Of a DNA stretch of 64,000 nucleotides, positions 53,121 through 63,503 are shown piece by piece (within the stretch, counting starts at the first letter, position 1; the number at the start of each line of letters is the position of its first letter). A program made the translations under genes and the position numbers. A model generated the notes under the pieces. That model saw only the letters and a program-made list of their open reading frames with translations, did no database searches and was not told the origin of the DNA. The stretch comes from Turritopsis dohrnii (Eukaryota > Cnidaria > Hydrozoa > Anthoathecata > Oceaniidae). Location: the NCBI GenBank assembly GCA_027922465.2, contig BQMF02000065.1, forward strand, positions 62,001 through 126,000, written 5' to 3'.

Positions 53121-55864
53121 GTTACATCAGAGTCAGTACATTTATTGAAGATATCTGACTTCAAAACCTTTGGTGTAGCTTTAGCTGATGCAAGATTGTT
53201 AGTGGCCACATTCAAGAGAGAATCGAGTGAAGTTCATTAAAAGGAGCTTGTCAATTCCATCAGAACAAACAGTAAGGCTAAGGCTAACTTCAGTTCAGTT
53301 GCTAGTAAGAGGACTACAGTGACTGTAGAATTTTCATGGTATCACTGGTGTTCCAAAGAAAAAAGATATAAAATGGTAAGGCGTGCAAAGGGTGGAGGTT
53401 TAAGGCAAAAGAGTTTCAAAAAAGAGACTTCTTTAAAATACATTTATGATGAGGTGAAACAAATATATTTCCCAAATGGTCGGAATAAGGAAGGTATTAT
53501 TTCAGTTATGGACTCTTCTATTTGTGGTGGTGATTTAGAAGCTATCGAAATAGATTGTGAAGATGAAAGTCCTACGTTAGTGGAGTACATGAATTTAAAT
53601 GCCCTTAAGTATGTCAAGTTCGTTTTAAAAACAAAGAAAAGATCTTGGAGCGACTCGTGGGATCAAAAGTCATCAGGTGATTCATCTAGTGAGGAATTTA
53701 CCATTAATCCTTCACTCCCACCACTTTCAATATTTTCATCTACAGTGTGCTTGCCAACCACACCCCCACAATCACGGTTATCTGCACTTAGTGCCACATC
53801 ATCAACTTTGTCCCAAGTATCTGAAACTCCACACTTTGAGATGTTGGAAAAACCTAATGTGCTTGATGAAGATGCCCTTGCAAGATCTGAACTTATGAGT
53901 TATCAAGATAGAATGTATGCAGAAAGTCTCAAGCTAGATCAAGCAAAAGAAGCTGCAAAGCAAGGACATGGAGCAATAAAAAACACAGTGAAGAGTCGAG
54001 GAAGAAAAGAAAAGAGACCTATGGCCAGGCTGCTAAATTCAGAACCTGACTTGGATGAAAACAGTGTGGTGATAGTTGTTAGTCATACAGAGTTAGGCCG
54101 TGTACAACGTTTGTTTTCTGCACAAGAAACATTTGAGCAGGTATACTTTTGGGTCAGCACTTTGCATGATAATCCAGAACATTTCACATTAAGTCTTGGA
54201 AGACGGAATTGTGTAATAACACCAGACCAACCAGTGAATGTTGCCGACAGACGGCTTGTGATGATGAATAGCAATAGATTCAAAAGCATTTGATTTTCCA
54301 AGGTTGATGTTGCTCACTGACAATGATGTCATTAATGAAAGCAATGGCTACAACAGTTCTACTAATCAAAAACCTGGGATCATTGATTCTGTAAAAATCT
54401 ATTGTCCCATCTGTCACAAAGAGTAACCAGCTGCAACAATTGAAGATCATGCTGATAATTGTGCCAATAGTACTTACATTGAAGTGATTGAGTCAGATAA
54501 TGATGCAAATAGTCAAAGTTCTGAAGGCATGCAAGATGCAGAATGTAGTGCCACAAGTATTAACAAAGTTGATGATGATGTTGATATTTTGAAGAAATTA
54601 AAAATGTTGGTTGATAGTTGTGATCTTGATCACTCCAAAGGAATTTCTCTTAAAGTTAGACGTAACCATTGTTTTGAGGACTTTCTACAGAAGTTTAAGC
54701 AACCATGGGTTCGAAGTAAAATTGGATTGCTGATCTCTGTGTCATTCTATGGAGAAAATGGTGTGGATATGGGAGGACTTCGAAGAGAATTTTTTACCGG
54801 TCAGTATTTGTGGAGTTGAGGAGCTTGTGAAGGTTGTAGAGTTTATAAAAGAACTTTTCTTTTATACATTTGTAAATAGATCATTATTTTCATTGCATGC
54901 ACAAAACTCTTCAATTATCATTTTAGGATCATACAAATTCATGCACCAACCTCTTATTCTTGCTTTCCATTGTTTAGAAGCTATTGAAGATTTCAAGATG
55001 CAGTTACTACAAAAAGATATTGATGGCTATGTGCCTCAAATTAATCGGTTTGCTGATTTGGGGAATGGCAGTTACAAATTGGCTGGAGAATTGATAGCAT
55101 CATCTATGACCATGAATGGCCCTGCTCCGAATTTTTTTGCACCTTGGGTATTTCATTATATGGCATATGGATTGGAAAATCTATTGGAAGTTATTACACT
55201 TAGTGAGACGTCGAAGTTATATGGCATATACAATAAGGTATGTTCAGTTTTCATCAAGATCGAGGGAGTGGGAAAGGTCCTTAAATATTAAGCATAATGC
55301 TTTATGTATAAATTATTTAGGTGCTATCCGTGGATGATGTAGTTGAGCTTCGTCAACTGTTGACCAGCGATGAAGGCATGGATATGCTTTCAGAGATAGG
55401 CTATACTGGCGTTCCAATGTGGGCTGAGTTGGATGCCAAAAAATCTATTTGCAGGTATGGTATATGTTTTCTTTTGAATGAATGTTTAAAAAACGTATGT
55501 GCTGGATGTGTTGATTACAGTTGTCTTTCTCAAACTGCCTTATTAAATTACCTGACTGGTCAAGTTTTCATTTTCAGGTCAATTATCCTGAAAGAAAAGG
55601 TTCAGCCGTCCTTGCCAGTCTTGGATCAAATTCGTGAAGGCTTGGCATGCTACAATTTGTTGTCGAAGATACAGGCGAACCCTGAGATTTTTAAATACGC
55701 ATTCTGTGACAATGATTTGCTGAAATGGACTTATGACAAATTTGAAGAATTCGTAAAGCCAAGTTTTAGTGAAGAAGGATCTACTAAGAAAATTAAGGAA
55801 GTAGATACTTTTAAATCTTTTATGGACGTTATGGAGTCATGCTTTTATGAAGGTATACCTTTTC

Positions 55865-55893
55865 ATTGTTTTTTTTTTTTTTTTTTTTTTTTT
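55865..55893 (+). repeat. Poly-T tract in HECT intron 6
   Basis: A run of more than 20 T directly after the donor of the exon ending at 55852. Confidence 0.9.
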
Positions 55894-56300
55894 GAGTACA
55901 GTAATTGAATTTTTGTTAATTCTCCGTTTTAAAACCTGCACACCCTGGTGTTGTTGGTTTCGAGAAATTGATATTTTCTATTATTTGTTATAAAATTTAA
56001 GGTCTGCATTTTAATTCATGTGTAGTATTATATTGTGTTTTAGATTCAGAGATCGATCTGGATACCATGATGAAGTTTTTTTCTGGTGTCAAATCTATCC
56101 CTCCTCTTGGTATGCCAACTTCCTTGACGGTGAACTTCAAACATTGGTGCGACGATATGCCGAAGAAATGTTTATGTAAACCAACTATTTCTACCTGTGC
56201 TCTGGCTTTGACTCTTCCTGTCCATTACAGAGATTTTAATTCAATGAAAAAAGCGATGTTTGATGCAGTTCGTATGAATCAAGGATTTGACAATATTTGA

Positions 56301-56918
56301 ATTCCATGTAGAAAAAGTTATACGCTGAAACATTGAATTCTTTTGTTCTTATAAATATGAAATAAATTTTTGTTCGCAGACTCAGATTTTGGTTCACGAG
56401 TTTTTGAGAAAATCGCGAAATTTAATTCCAGCGAAATGTAATTACCTTCAGATAGCCAAAATCAGAGTCCATGCATGTTTTGTTTCTACATAATCTTAAA
56501 TCATTCTTTTAATTTTGTTGACTGATTTTCAATACCAACAACTTGGTCTGAGGAACGCCCTTTTTCATTCTTTTTTTTATCGCCTTTGAATAAAAATGTC
56601 TGGAGAATTCCTTTTTCATCCCATGCAAGCCCATATCTCCGTGCGAGTGAAGCTTTTTCCTCGAAAATAGAAACAGAAAGATGTGAATGTTTCTCAATAT
56701 ATGCCATATGTAGCATGAAAATGTTTGTACATACATATATTAACATGTGGATATTTAAGGTGATTTGTATTTTGTTTAAAGAAATAAGGCTTTGTGTCAT
56801 TACGTTATCTTGATGTTGTTGGAATGGTAAGGATAAGCATACAAGATACAATACAAGGATTCTGACACACAATTTTATTTACTACTACTACATTAAATTT
56901 TACGAATACTGGCACAAA
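56301..56918. other. Spacer between converging HECT and transposase genes
   Basis: The two genes are tail to tail. An AATAAA near 56361 would serve the HECT gene. Open frames here are chance. Confidence 0.5.
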
Positions 56919-59900
56919 TTACACATTCCCGATAAGTAATAGTAACTGTTCATATAAATTTCTGCCTTCTGTCACTGTTTTTGGAAAGCTAAGCTGGTGC
57001 TGTACCATTAGAGCTAGACCCAGTTTTTCAAAGTCATCAGAGCAACAAAACACTTTCTTTTCCGTCTTGTACGAATCTGCCACCGAAAGTGCGTTTGCAG
57101 TGACTTTTATTATACGATTTGTTGTGCCTGAAAAGAATGTTTACGCAGTATTTTGTAACATAGACAATTATTTGTTGATTTCTTAACATGTGAAATTACC
57201 AAAACTTTCTGGGATGGCGTAGATTAGATCTGGACGACCACTTGGGCATTCTTGGTTTGGATAACGACGTATACGATGCGTGTTATGGAGTTCAATCATT
57301 TCATTCAGTTCTCTTTGAATAAGTTCACCGAAGCAGAATTTCAAACATTCCCTAAAATGAAGCAATGACGGCAAGTTTTGGGAAATAACTGTCTAATTAG
57401 TATTATGTCTAATTAATTTTCAAAATTTTAGTTACCTCTGAATTGGATCAGAACTATCCCATGAACCATCGCTTTCCATATCCTGAAGATTGAAGTAAAA
57501 AAAAAATGAAGGTCGATGTTGTTTTGTTTCACTTAGAATAAGAAGAGAAAGAGGAGAACCACAACCTCGAACCCAGGGTCTCTTGCCTTTTCGTTTGCCG
57601 CTATCCGTATATCGAAAAGGCAAGAGACCCTGGGTTCGAGGTTGAGGAGAACCAGAGACACCTTAAAGTAGTTTATCCACCACAGCGACATGCTACGCTT
57701 CAACATGGACCAGAATGCTTCAATTCTCTAGAACAATAATGTTAGTTTTAAGGAAAAAGTGCAATTTTGGTTTCAAATTCAAGTTAACTGCACGATGATA
57801 ATTACCTGGTTTGCTGTTGATTGACCAGTACGAAAGCTATTGTAGCCGGCCAAACTGTCTCTGTTGAACCAACGTAAAAAGGTTTGGATTGCTGCGACAT
57901 TTAAATTTTCATTACCTCGATCTGTTCTTATAACTCTTGCTGTTCCTGAAATAACAAAAACTACCGTGGCTGATTCGGACACTTTACTTTCATATTATCT
58001 ACAAACGCATGTGAAAACACGCGGCCGCGCCTTATAACACGCGGCCGCCAGTTATAACACGCGGCCGCCAGTTATAATACGCGGCCGCGCTTTTTGCCGC
58101 CTATTTTCCCGCTTGTTTTATTTTCTGGTCTGCAATATATCTTTGTCAAACAAGCGGAGAAAAGACGCGGCCGCGTATTTTACTGCTTATTTTATTTCTT
58201 AAAGCAATGATAAAAGGCGCGGCAAAAGACGCGGCCGCGTGTTTTCACATCATTTTTTTCTTGTTCTGGTCTGGATTTGGAGTTTTGTAGTTTTTAGAAG
58301 AATAAAACTTAATTGTATATTTTTGCTTTGAATTTTGATGATTGGAGCCATGGAGGAAATCTTTACATCAAGAATCCAACTGTCTCTACCTGAGCTAGTG
58401 ACATACTATCACAACGTCCAGCCAAAGCTCAAATACAATGATATATGTATGATTATCAATGAAAAACATAAAATTGGAGTAACGGTGAGACAGATAAAAT
58501 GGATTTGTCAAAAGTCAAACTTGCGTCGTAAAAGCAACATTAGTTGCCGATTACTAGAAGACATCATAAGAAATGAACTTACTATATCATCGGCCGAAAC
58601 AAAAACTCCAGAAAATAAACAACAAACAATATCCAGACCAGAACAAGAAAAAAATGATGTGAAAACACGCGGCCGCGTCTTTTGCCGCGCCTTTTATCAT
58701 TGCTTTAAGAAATAAAATAAGCAGTAAAATACGCGGCCGCGTCTTTTCTCCGCTTGTTTGACAAAGATATATTGCAGACCAGAAAATAAAACAAGCGGGA
58801 AAATAGGCGGTAAAAAGCGCGGCCGCGTATTATAACTGGCGGCCGCGTGTTATAACTGGCGGCCGCGTGTTATAAGGCGCGGCCGCGTGTTTTCACATGC
58901 GTTTGTAGATAATATGAAAGTAAAGTGTCCGAATCAGCCACGGTAAAAAACGGAGAAATTATCATTGTTATTATTAAGTATTATTATCTTATATAGGCCA
59001 AAGAAAATATCAGGCATACAAATGATTTACCTCCTGCCTTCTCGACATAATCAACATAATAGCCAGCCACGACTTTTGGACAGTTATTTGAGGGACCACA
59101 TTCTAACCAAAGAATTTTTCTTGAATACCTATGAAACGAGAACAGGCTTTCTTTTCTTTTCACAGCAATCAAATAAGAACTTGATAAAGTTAAAATTTCA
59201 CGTTACCCGTCAATGCACCCATGAATAGCAAATCCAAACGGTTTTAGCTTGTCGTATCCATCTAGATGCCAAATATCGTTGGGACCCTATAAGGTCAAGT
59301 CATGAAAAGGTGAAACTCATCTGACGTATTGAAATCAAGCTTCTAAACTGCCATAAACCTTGCAAACATATTTTCTTCGTTTCAATCTGCGTGTTTTTCT
59401 GGATTCCACACCATCTGGGTCAAGCACCCTCTGTAGTTCCGATACAGCATTTCTAAAACGAATATTTTATTTTAGATTTTTTAGTTTTTGTGTTTTAGTT
59501 TATCATACCAAAGATGACTTTTATCAATGCATACATTGTTTACCTGCCTACTTGAACACCGTATAAAGTTTTCAATTTGTGGTGCATGCTTCGATAGCCA
59601 AGAAGACTTCCACTGCCGTGTATTTCGTTCTAAAAAATGCAGAACAATAAAAATTCAAACAGTGCCAATCAGATATATTTTTTACAGATATGCCTGATCA
59701 TGAGATTCCTTGGAACAAAGAGCTAAAGTGCAGAATAAGATAAAAGCCATCCAACTTACTTCTATATAGTGGCATATTTCGACAAATGATTTATTTGTTT
59801 TTCTTCGGTATAACTGTAACCTTGCTAAGATTCTTTTTAGGTGACGCAAACTAATAAATAACTTGACGTTTATCTGTTTGTGCAACATTAACACATTAAC

Positions 59901-60099
59901 AAAGTCAACGCTGAATTACTGTACCTCAATTTTATGCCATGGACTCCAAGCAAAACAGCAATTATCTCCTTATATGCATACCCTTTACCAAAGTATTCCC
60001 AAATCAAGACATCACCTGATAAACAATTGCAATATAAAGAAAAAATCCAAACATAGCGACTGATTTAGGGAAATAAAAATTACACTTACGATCGTCCAT
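56919..60099 (-). CDS. IS3EU-type (rve) DDE transposase, 387 aa, 12 exons, intact
   Basis: Exons (minus): 60099-60090, 60015-59925, 59850-59760, 59629-59544, 59452-59359, 59286-59207, 59128-59031, 57945-57806, 57727-57662, 57482-57436, 57351-57200, 57127-56919. All junctions are GT-AG; total 1164 nt with no stop. The start is ATG at 60099, because only this ATG gives the right phase into exon 2. An N-terminal helix-turn-helix (about residues 6-50: YFGKGYAYKEI, LSLRHLKRIL) is followed by LLGYRSMHHKL. The integrase-fold core has D133 in WHLDGYDKLKP, D192 in IRTDRGNEN and E233 in RIEAFWSMLKRS. NTHRIRRYP and PSGRPDLIYAIP lie in the C-terminal part. It cuts and joins the ends of the surrounding element. 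Two introns carry later insertions (57962-58945 and 57562-57644). Confidence 0.9.
57562..57644. mobile_element. 83-bp perfect hairpin element with 10-bp direct repeats
   Basis: Two 32-bp arms (57562-57593 and 57613-57644) are exact inverse copies, starting CAACCTCGAACCCAGGGTC, around a 19-nt loop. AGGAGAACCA lies directly outside both ends (57552-57561 and 57645-57654), a likely target-site duplication. It sits in the intron between transposase exons 9 and 10. The arm contains GGGTTCGAGGTT, similar to a tRNA B box, but no tRNA fold is seen. Confidence 0.85.
57962..58945 (+). mobile_element. 984-bp non-autonomous IS3EU relative with NotI-site arrays
   Basis: Ends TACCGTGGCTGATTCGGACA and its perfect inverse, flanked by AAAAAC on both sides (57956-57961 and 58946-58951). 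Long inverted repeats (about 270 bp) carry repeated GCGGCCGC palindromes spaced by TTATAACA-type linkers. The interior ORF (58335-58715) encodes only a helix-turn-helix like that of the host transposase. It is inserted in the intron between exons 7 and 8 of the larger element's transposase. Confidence 0.9.
58335..58715 (+). pseudogene. Isolated IS3EU-type helix-turn-helix ORF (126 aa)
   Basis: Residues about 17-65 (LPELVTYYHNVQPKLKYNDI and ITVRQIKWICQ-like GVTVRQIKWICQKSNLRRKS) align by eye with residues 6-50 of the 387-aa transposase: length, Y-x-E/D-I turn and the terminal LRRK/YRRK agree. No catalytic domain follows. The last ~25 codons are the terminal repeat itself. It may bind DNA; it cannot catalyse transposition. 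Confidence 0.6.
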
Positions 60100-60189
60100 C
60101 CTTGTTTGTTGACGAATGCAGCTACCATTTTACATTTTCAAACATAATACAAAATGTGGTATGGATAGCACACTGAGCCTTAACTAAAG

Positions 60190-60455
60190 TGAAAAGTGGG
60201 AATAAGTGCGTTCTCTAGACTTACCGTAAGTAAAGTGAAAAGTGGGAATAACTGCATTCTCTAGACTTACCGTAAGTAAAGTGAAAAGTGGGAATAACTG
60301 CGTTCTCTAGACTTACCGTAAGTAAGTAAAGTGAAAAGTGGGAAAAACTACGTTCTCTAGAGTTACGAAGAGTAAGTGAAGTGAAAAGTGAGAAAAACTA
60401 CGTTCTCTAGAATTGAAAACTCAAACGGCAAATATGGCACTAATGGGCTTCCGTA
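60190..60455 (-). repeat. Right terminal inverted repeat with five tandem units
   Basis: Five CTAGA/GTGAAAAGTG units of ~46-55 bp precede the unique tip TGGCACTAATGGGCTTCCGT. It is the inverse of 33088-33265 with extra units. It lies about 90 bp upstream of the transposase start, so it probably also contains its promoter. Confidence 0.92.
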
Positions 60456-60461
60456 AATATG

Positions 60462-62093
60462 CATGTGAAATTCTTCTTTATCAACTGTCTTTTAACACTT
60501 TTCTAAGTGCTTCTTGTAAAAAAACAAACAATTCTTATTTTCTTCCAGCATTTTTTACAAGAGTAACTGAATGCAGATGATAGATTAACATCGATATTCA
60601 CATGGACTGACTCAACAACTTTTAATACATCCATCCATCATCATCCCCAACAGTGGGGATTTGTAAGGTTAAGTCCTCATCCAAATCATCTACATCCATG
60701 TCAAAATCAGTCAGAACAATATCTTCTTCATCTGACATAAGTATCGACTAAAACCTCAATATCTTCGTCAAAACCGAGATCTTCAAAATTCCTCATTATC
60801 AAAACACGTGCTGTTGGTCGCCATATTAGATATTAATGAAAGGTATTCTAGCTTGTACGTTCAGGACGAAAAACTACAAAAAATTTCATTCGTCCAGCTC
60901 AAACAATAAAATGCAATCTGATTGGTTTAATAAGGAAAAAATTCTATTGTTTTAAAATGCGTGAGCAAAATTGAATAGATACCAAGGTTGGTAACAATAG
61001 ATTTATACTCGTTCACTATCCATCTACTCACACATCCCTGTAATAAATCAGGAAAGAGATACGAAAAAACATTCTGTCTCCCACTTACAGTACCATGCTT
61101 TGAAACGAGAAAAAAGCAAAGTCAGCTAACAATTGTATTCCACTGTGTAACGTCAACACGAAAGTTGGAGGATGAAGATGATGAGGATGAGGATGAAGAA
61201 CAAAATCGGAAACTGACATTCGCCTATCTCGTGAAACTACTATGCTTCCTCGCTCGCTTACGCTCGCTGCGGGGGCAATTATCGAACAACCTGAACGATT
61301 TCCCTCCTGGGCCAGTTACGAAATTGGTCAACAAGATGAAAATTTTTTTTTATACCAAAATTCGTTTATCTTTGCCTCGTTCTGTTTTTAGAAGGCTTCG
61401 GTCGACAGAAAATCCATACTTTACTTTCTATTTTTGACTTGGTAAATTTTTATGGTCTTTTGAAGTTACCTCATTTTTATCAAATCTGTCGGACGTACAA
61501 ATCATGCAAAATGTTTATCTGGGATTACTAACTCTGCCAAAGTTATCTCAGTTCTAGCATTCACGAAAGATAAACCTTAGCACTCTCTAGCACCCGTAGA
61601 AAATAAATAATTCCTTAGTTTAACCCTCTTCTTTTCACCAACTTGACATATTTACTGAGTATTGGCGAACGTGTACGTCCAACAGATTTTCAGGTACCAA
61701 AGTTAACATCAGCCTCCATAGATCAAGCCATTCATATTCAAACTTTGGGAAGTATCGAAGCTATGGGTTCTTTATTTAGATTCAATCATTTCATTTTGAA
61801 TTGACAAACCATTCTGTGTTTTTTTTATTTGCATTTATTTTATGTACGTCCGACAGATTTTTAAATTTAATGATGAAAGAGCTATTTCACGCTCCAATGT
61901 GAAACACAGTCATGCTTCGAGCATAGATTTTTGAAAACTCTTCTTGTTAGTAAAATGAAGCCCTTGCATTGTAACTTAATAACGTGATTCGAATGTTAAA
62001 AATTCGAATGTTTTGATTTATAAGAGCCATAAAAAAAAGCATCAGCTAATAAGTGTTCGATTGTTCGAAGCATCAGCTATTCAGTTTAAAGCA
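60462..62093. other. Intergenic DNA right of the large element
   Basis: No intact gene. About 61140-61300 (minus) is a fragment of the Helitron A interior: a GAAGATGATGAGG run and AGCGAGCGTAAGCGAGCGAG in complement. 61480-61860 contains three copies of the GTACGTCCGACAG motif. Confidence 0.55.
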
Positions 62094-62664
62094 ATGGTGA
62101 AAACAAACAGCGATTACTGCAAGAAGTACCGGAGCAAACAAGGAGAAGATTACAAATCAAAGGATGCTTTAAGGAAAAGGTTGGAAAGGGAAAATCGGAA
62201 GCTGCTTGAGCCCACAAAACATCAGGAGTTCAAGAAGAAAGAAGCAGCCCGTGTGCGAGAATACAGACTAAAGAAAAAGTTAAGAGAACAGCTCGCTTTG
62301 GAAAGTCAACAAGCAGAAACAAACAACAACAAAGATCAACCATCATCTTCTTCTTCATCATCTGCGTTTTCATCGAAGCAAACACTTGGGAGAAGCGTCA
62401 AGAAAGCTGAGAAGTCACTTCCATTTAGTCCAAGGAAAAAACTTGAAGTCGTCACCAGCCTTGCCAAGAAATTTAACTTAAGGATATAGCTGTAACAAAC
62501 AACAAGCCTGGAAGGAAAAAGAACCTGTTAAGCGACGAGGAAAAGATGTGGTTAGAGAGTGTTTTTGAAAGAGCGGACATTACGTACACAACGCCGGGGA
62601 GACGTGATTCGGTTTATGTTGGAATGGATGCAATTTTCCTTGAGTCAAAGTTCATGCTTATTTA
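62094..62664 (+). pseudogene. Basic coiled-coil ORF of an unnamed repeat family, frameshifted
   Basis: From ATG 62094 the frame encodes about 131 aa. Its basic N-terminus (DYCKKYRSKQGEDYKSKDAL, RKRLERENRKLL, VREYRLKKKLRE) is followed by a Ser-rich linker and SLPFSPRKKLEVVTSLAKKF, then stops at 62489. The adjacent frame continues with the same style of sequence (KPGRKKNLLSDEEKMWLESV, then ADITYTTPGRRDSVYVG) to about 62664, so one base has been gained or lost near 62478. I recall this arrangement from multicopy cnidarian proteins linked to transposons; no named family can be given. Copies of GTACGTCCGACAG flank it on both sides. Confidence 0.55.
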
Positions 62665-63503
62665 AAGGACAAAGAGCTTCGCCTATTAATTTTATTTTGC
62701 CTAACGCCCAGAAACACTAATATCTGTTGGACGTACAACATTATCATATTTCAGTTAAAAACTTCATTTGTAAAAGCTTTTTTGCAGCTTATCGGGATAA
62801 TTGTAAAAGAGGAACTTCTTGTCTCCATTTGCTCCCAAAATGAAGCATGTTGCTTAAATAAAAAAATTTCATGGTCGATAGGTACGTCCGACAGGTACGT
62901 CCGACAGATTAGTGAACTTAGCCTTAAGAGCTATAATAATAGTAATATTGAAATATTTGTAATATTCAGATGTAAATTCGATTCATGTATTGTTTGGTTT
63001 TAGAAAGATGTTGAATTTTTGAGTTAAGACATAACAAATTCGATGGACTGTGCTAACTTTCTTTTGCGAAAAAAAGTCCGCGAGTGCCGCGCGAATGTAG
63101 AATTCATAATTTTTGCCAATGTAGCTCCCATTAGACGTTAGCAAAGAAAGCGCTTCGCAGAAGTAAGTCTTCGATTTCATGAAGTTAGTCTTCGAATTTT
63201 ATAACGGGGGTATAGAAGCATGTGCAATGCGAGTATTTTCCTTGCTAAATGATGCTTTTACTACCCCCTTGTTCGCTAAGTTAGTCGGGATAGTCGCTGG
63301 AGTAAAAGACAGAATCATTCTTAGTTTTTCGGAGGAAAGTATGCAGAGTATTCCTGATTAAAAGCTTAATTACTGAGTTAGGTGGTAACTTAATTTCCAA
63401 TTATCCACAAAAACAGGCAGCGACTACCTTTTTTTATACCTCGTTCTTTCAGAACTTAAAGCATGTGCTGTCAGCGATGAAAGTTCTTTTTTATCTTGCA
63501 AAC

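Larger units (their letters stand above)
33376..56300 (+). pseudogene. SAM / UBX-like / zinc finger / HECT E3 ubiquitin ligase, split by an 18.5-kb insertion
   Basis: Exons: 33376-33417, 33573-33638, 53121-54799, 54927-55237, 55321-55454, 55578-55852, 56044-56300; all introns GT-AG and phases agree. Exons 1-3 join into a SAM-like domain (IVEFLKKRGYPPSTIK ... LLKISDFKTFGVALADAR). Exon 3 continues with a VEFSWYHW segment, a Ser-rich linker, a UBX/ubiquitin-like fold (about 54050-54270) and a CPICHKE zinc finger. The HECT domain follows (GGLRREFF; GPAPNFFAPWVF; C-lobe GMPTSLTVNF), and the catalytic Cys is present in ISTCALALTLPVHY (TGT at 56196). Breaks: in-frame TAA at 53238 and 54424, and a one-base frameshift in the A-run near 54283. 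It is inside the large transposon, so it is a passenger gene of that element, now inactive. Ubiquitin transfer is family knowledge. Confidence 0.85.
33088..60455. mobile_element. 27.4-kb nested IS3-like (IS3EU-type) DNA transposon carrying a HECT gene
   Basis: The left end TACGGAAGCCCATTAGTGCC and the right end (its reverse complement at 60436-60455) begin long inverted repeats that continue as tandem 46-50-bp units. AATATG lies immediately outside both ends (33082-33087 and 60456-60461). The interior encodes an rve-type DDE transposase (minus, 56919-60099) and a SAM/HECT gene (plus, 33376-56300). Without the 18.5-kb KDZ element in HECT intron 2 and the 984-bp relative in the transposase intron, the element would be about 7.9 kb. 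I assign it to IS3EU from the integrase-like transposase, TAC...GTA termini and 6-bp duplication; the label rests on memory of that superfamily. Confidence 0.85.

Noticed and set aside
55455..55577. Coding stretch between HECT exons
   Set aside because: The intron is 123 nt and open in frame, but it has a good donor and acceptor, and its translation (NECLKNVCAGCVDYS) breaks the HECT alignment.
57562..57644. tRNA gene or terminator hairpin
   Set aside because: Arms are a perfect palindrome without a cloverleaf, and flanking direct repeats point to an inserted element.
60090..60128. Transposase start at ATG 60128
   Set aside because: That frame meets a stop right after splicing into exon 2. 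The ATG at 60099 gives the frame that matches the family.
33088..60455. Maverick/Polinton, because of its size and 6-bp duplication
   Set aside because: No DNA polymerase B, packaging ATPase, protease or capsid genes are present. The transposase is IS3-like with its own short gene and the excess length comes from nested insertions.
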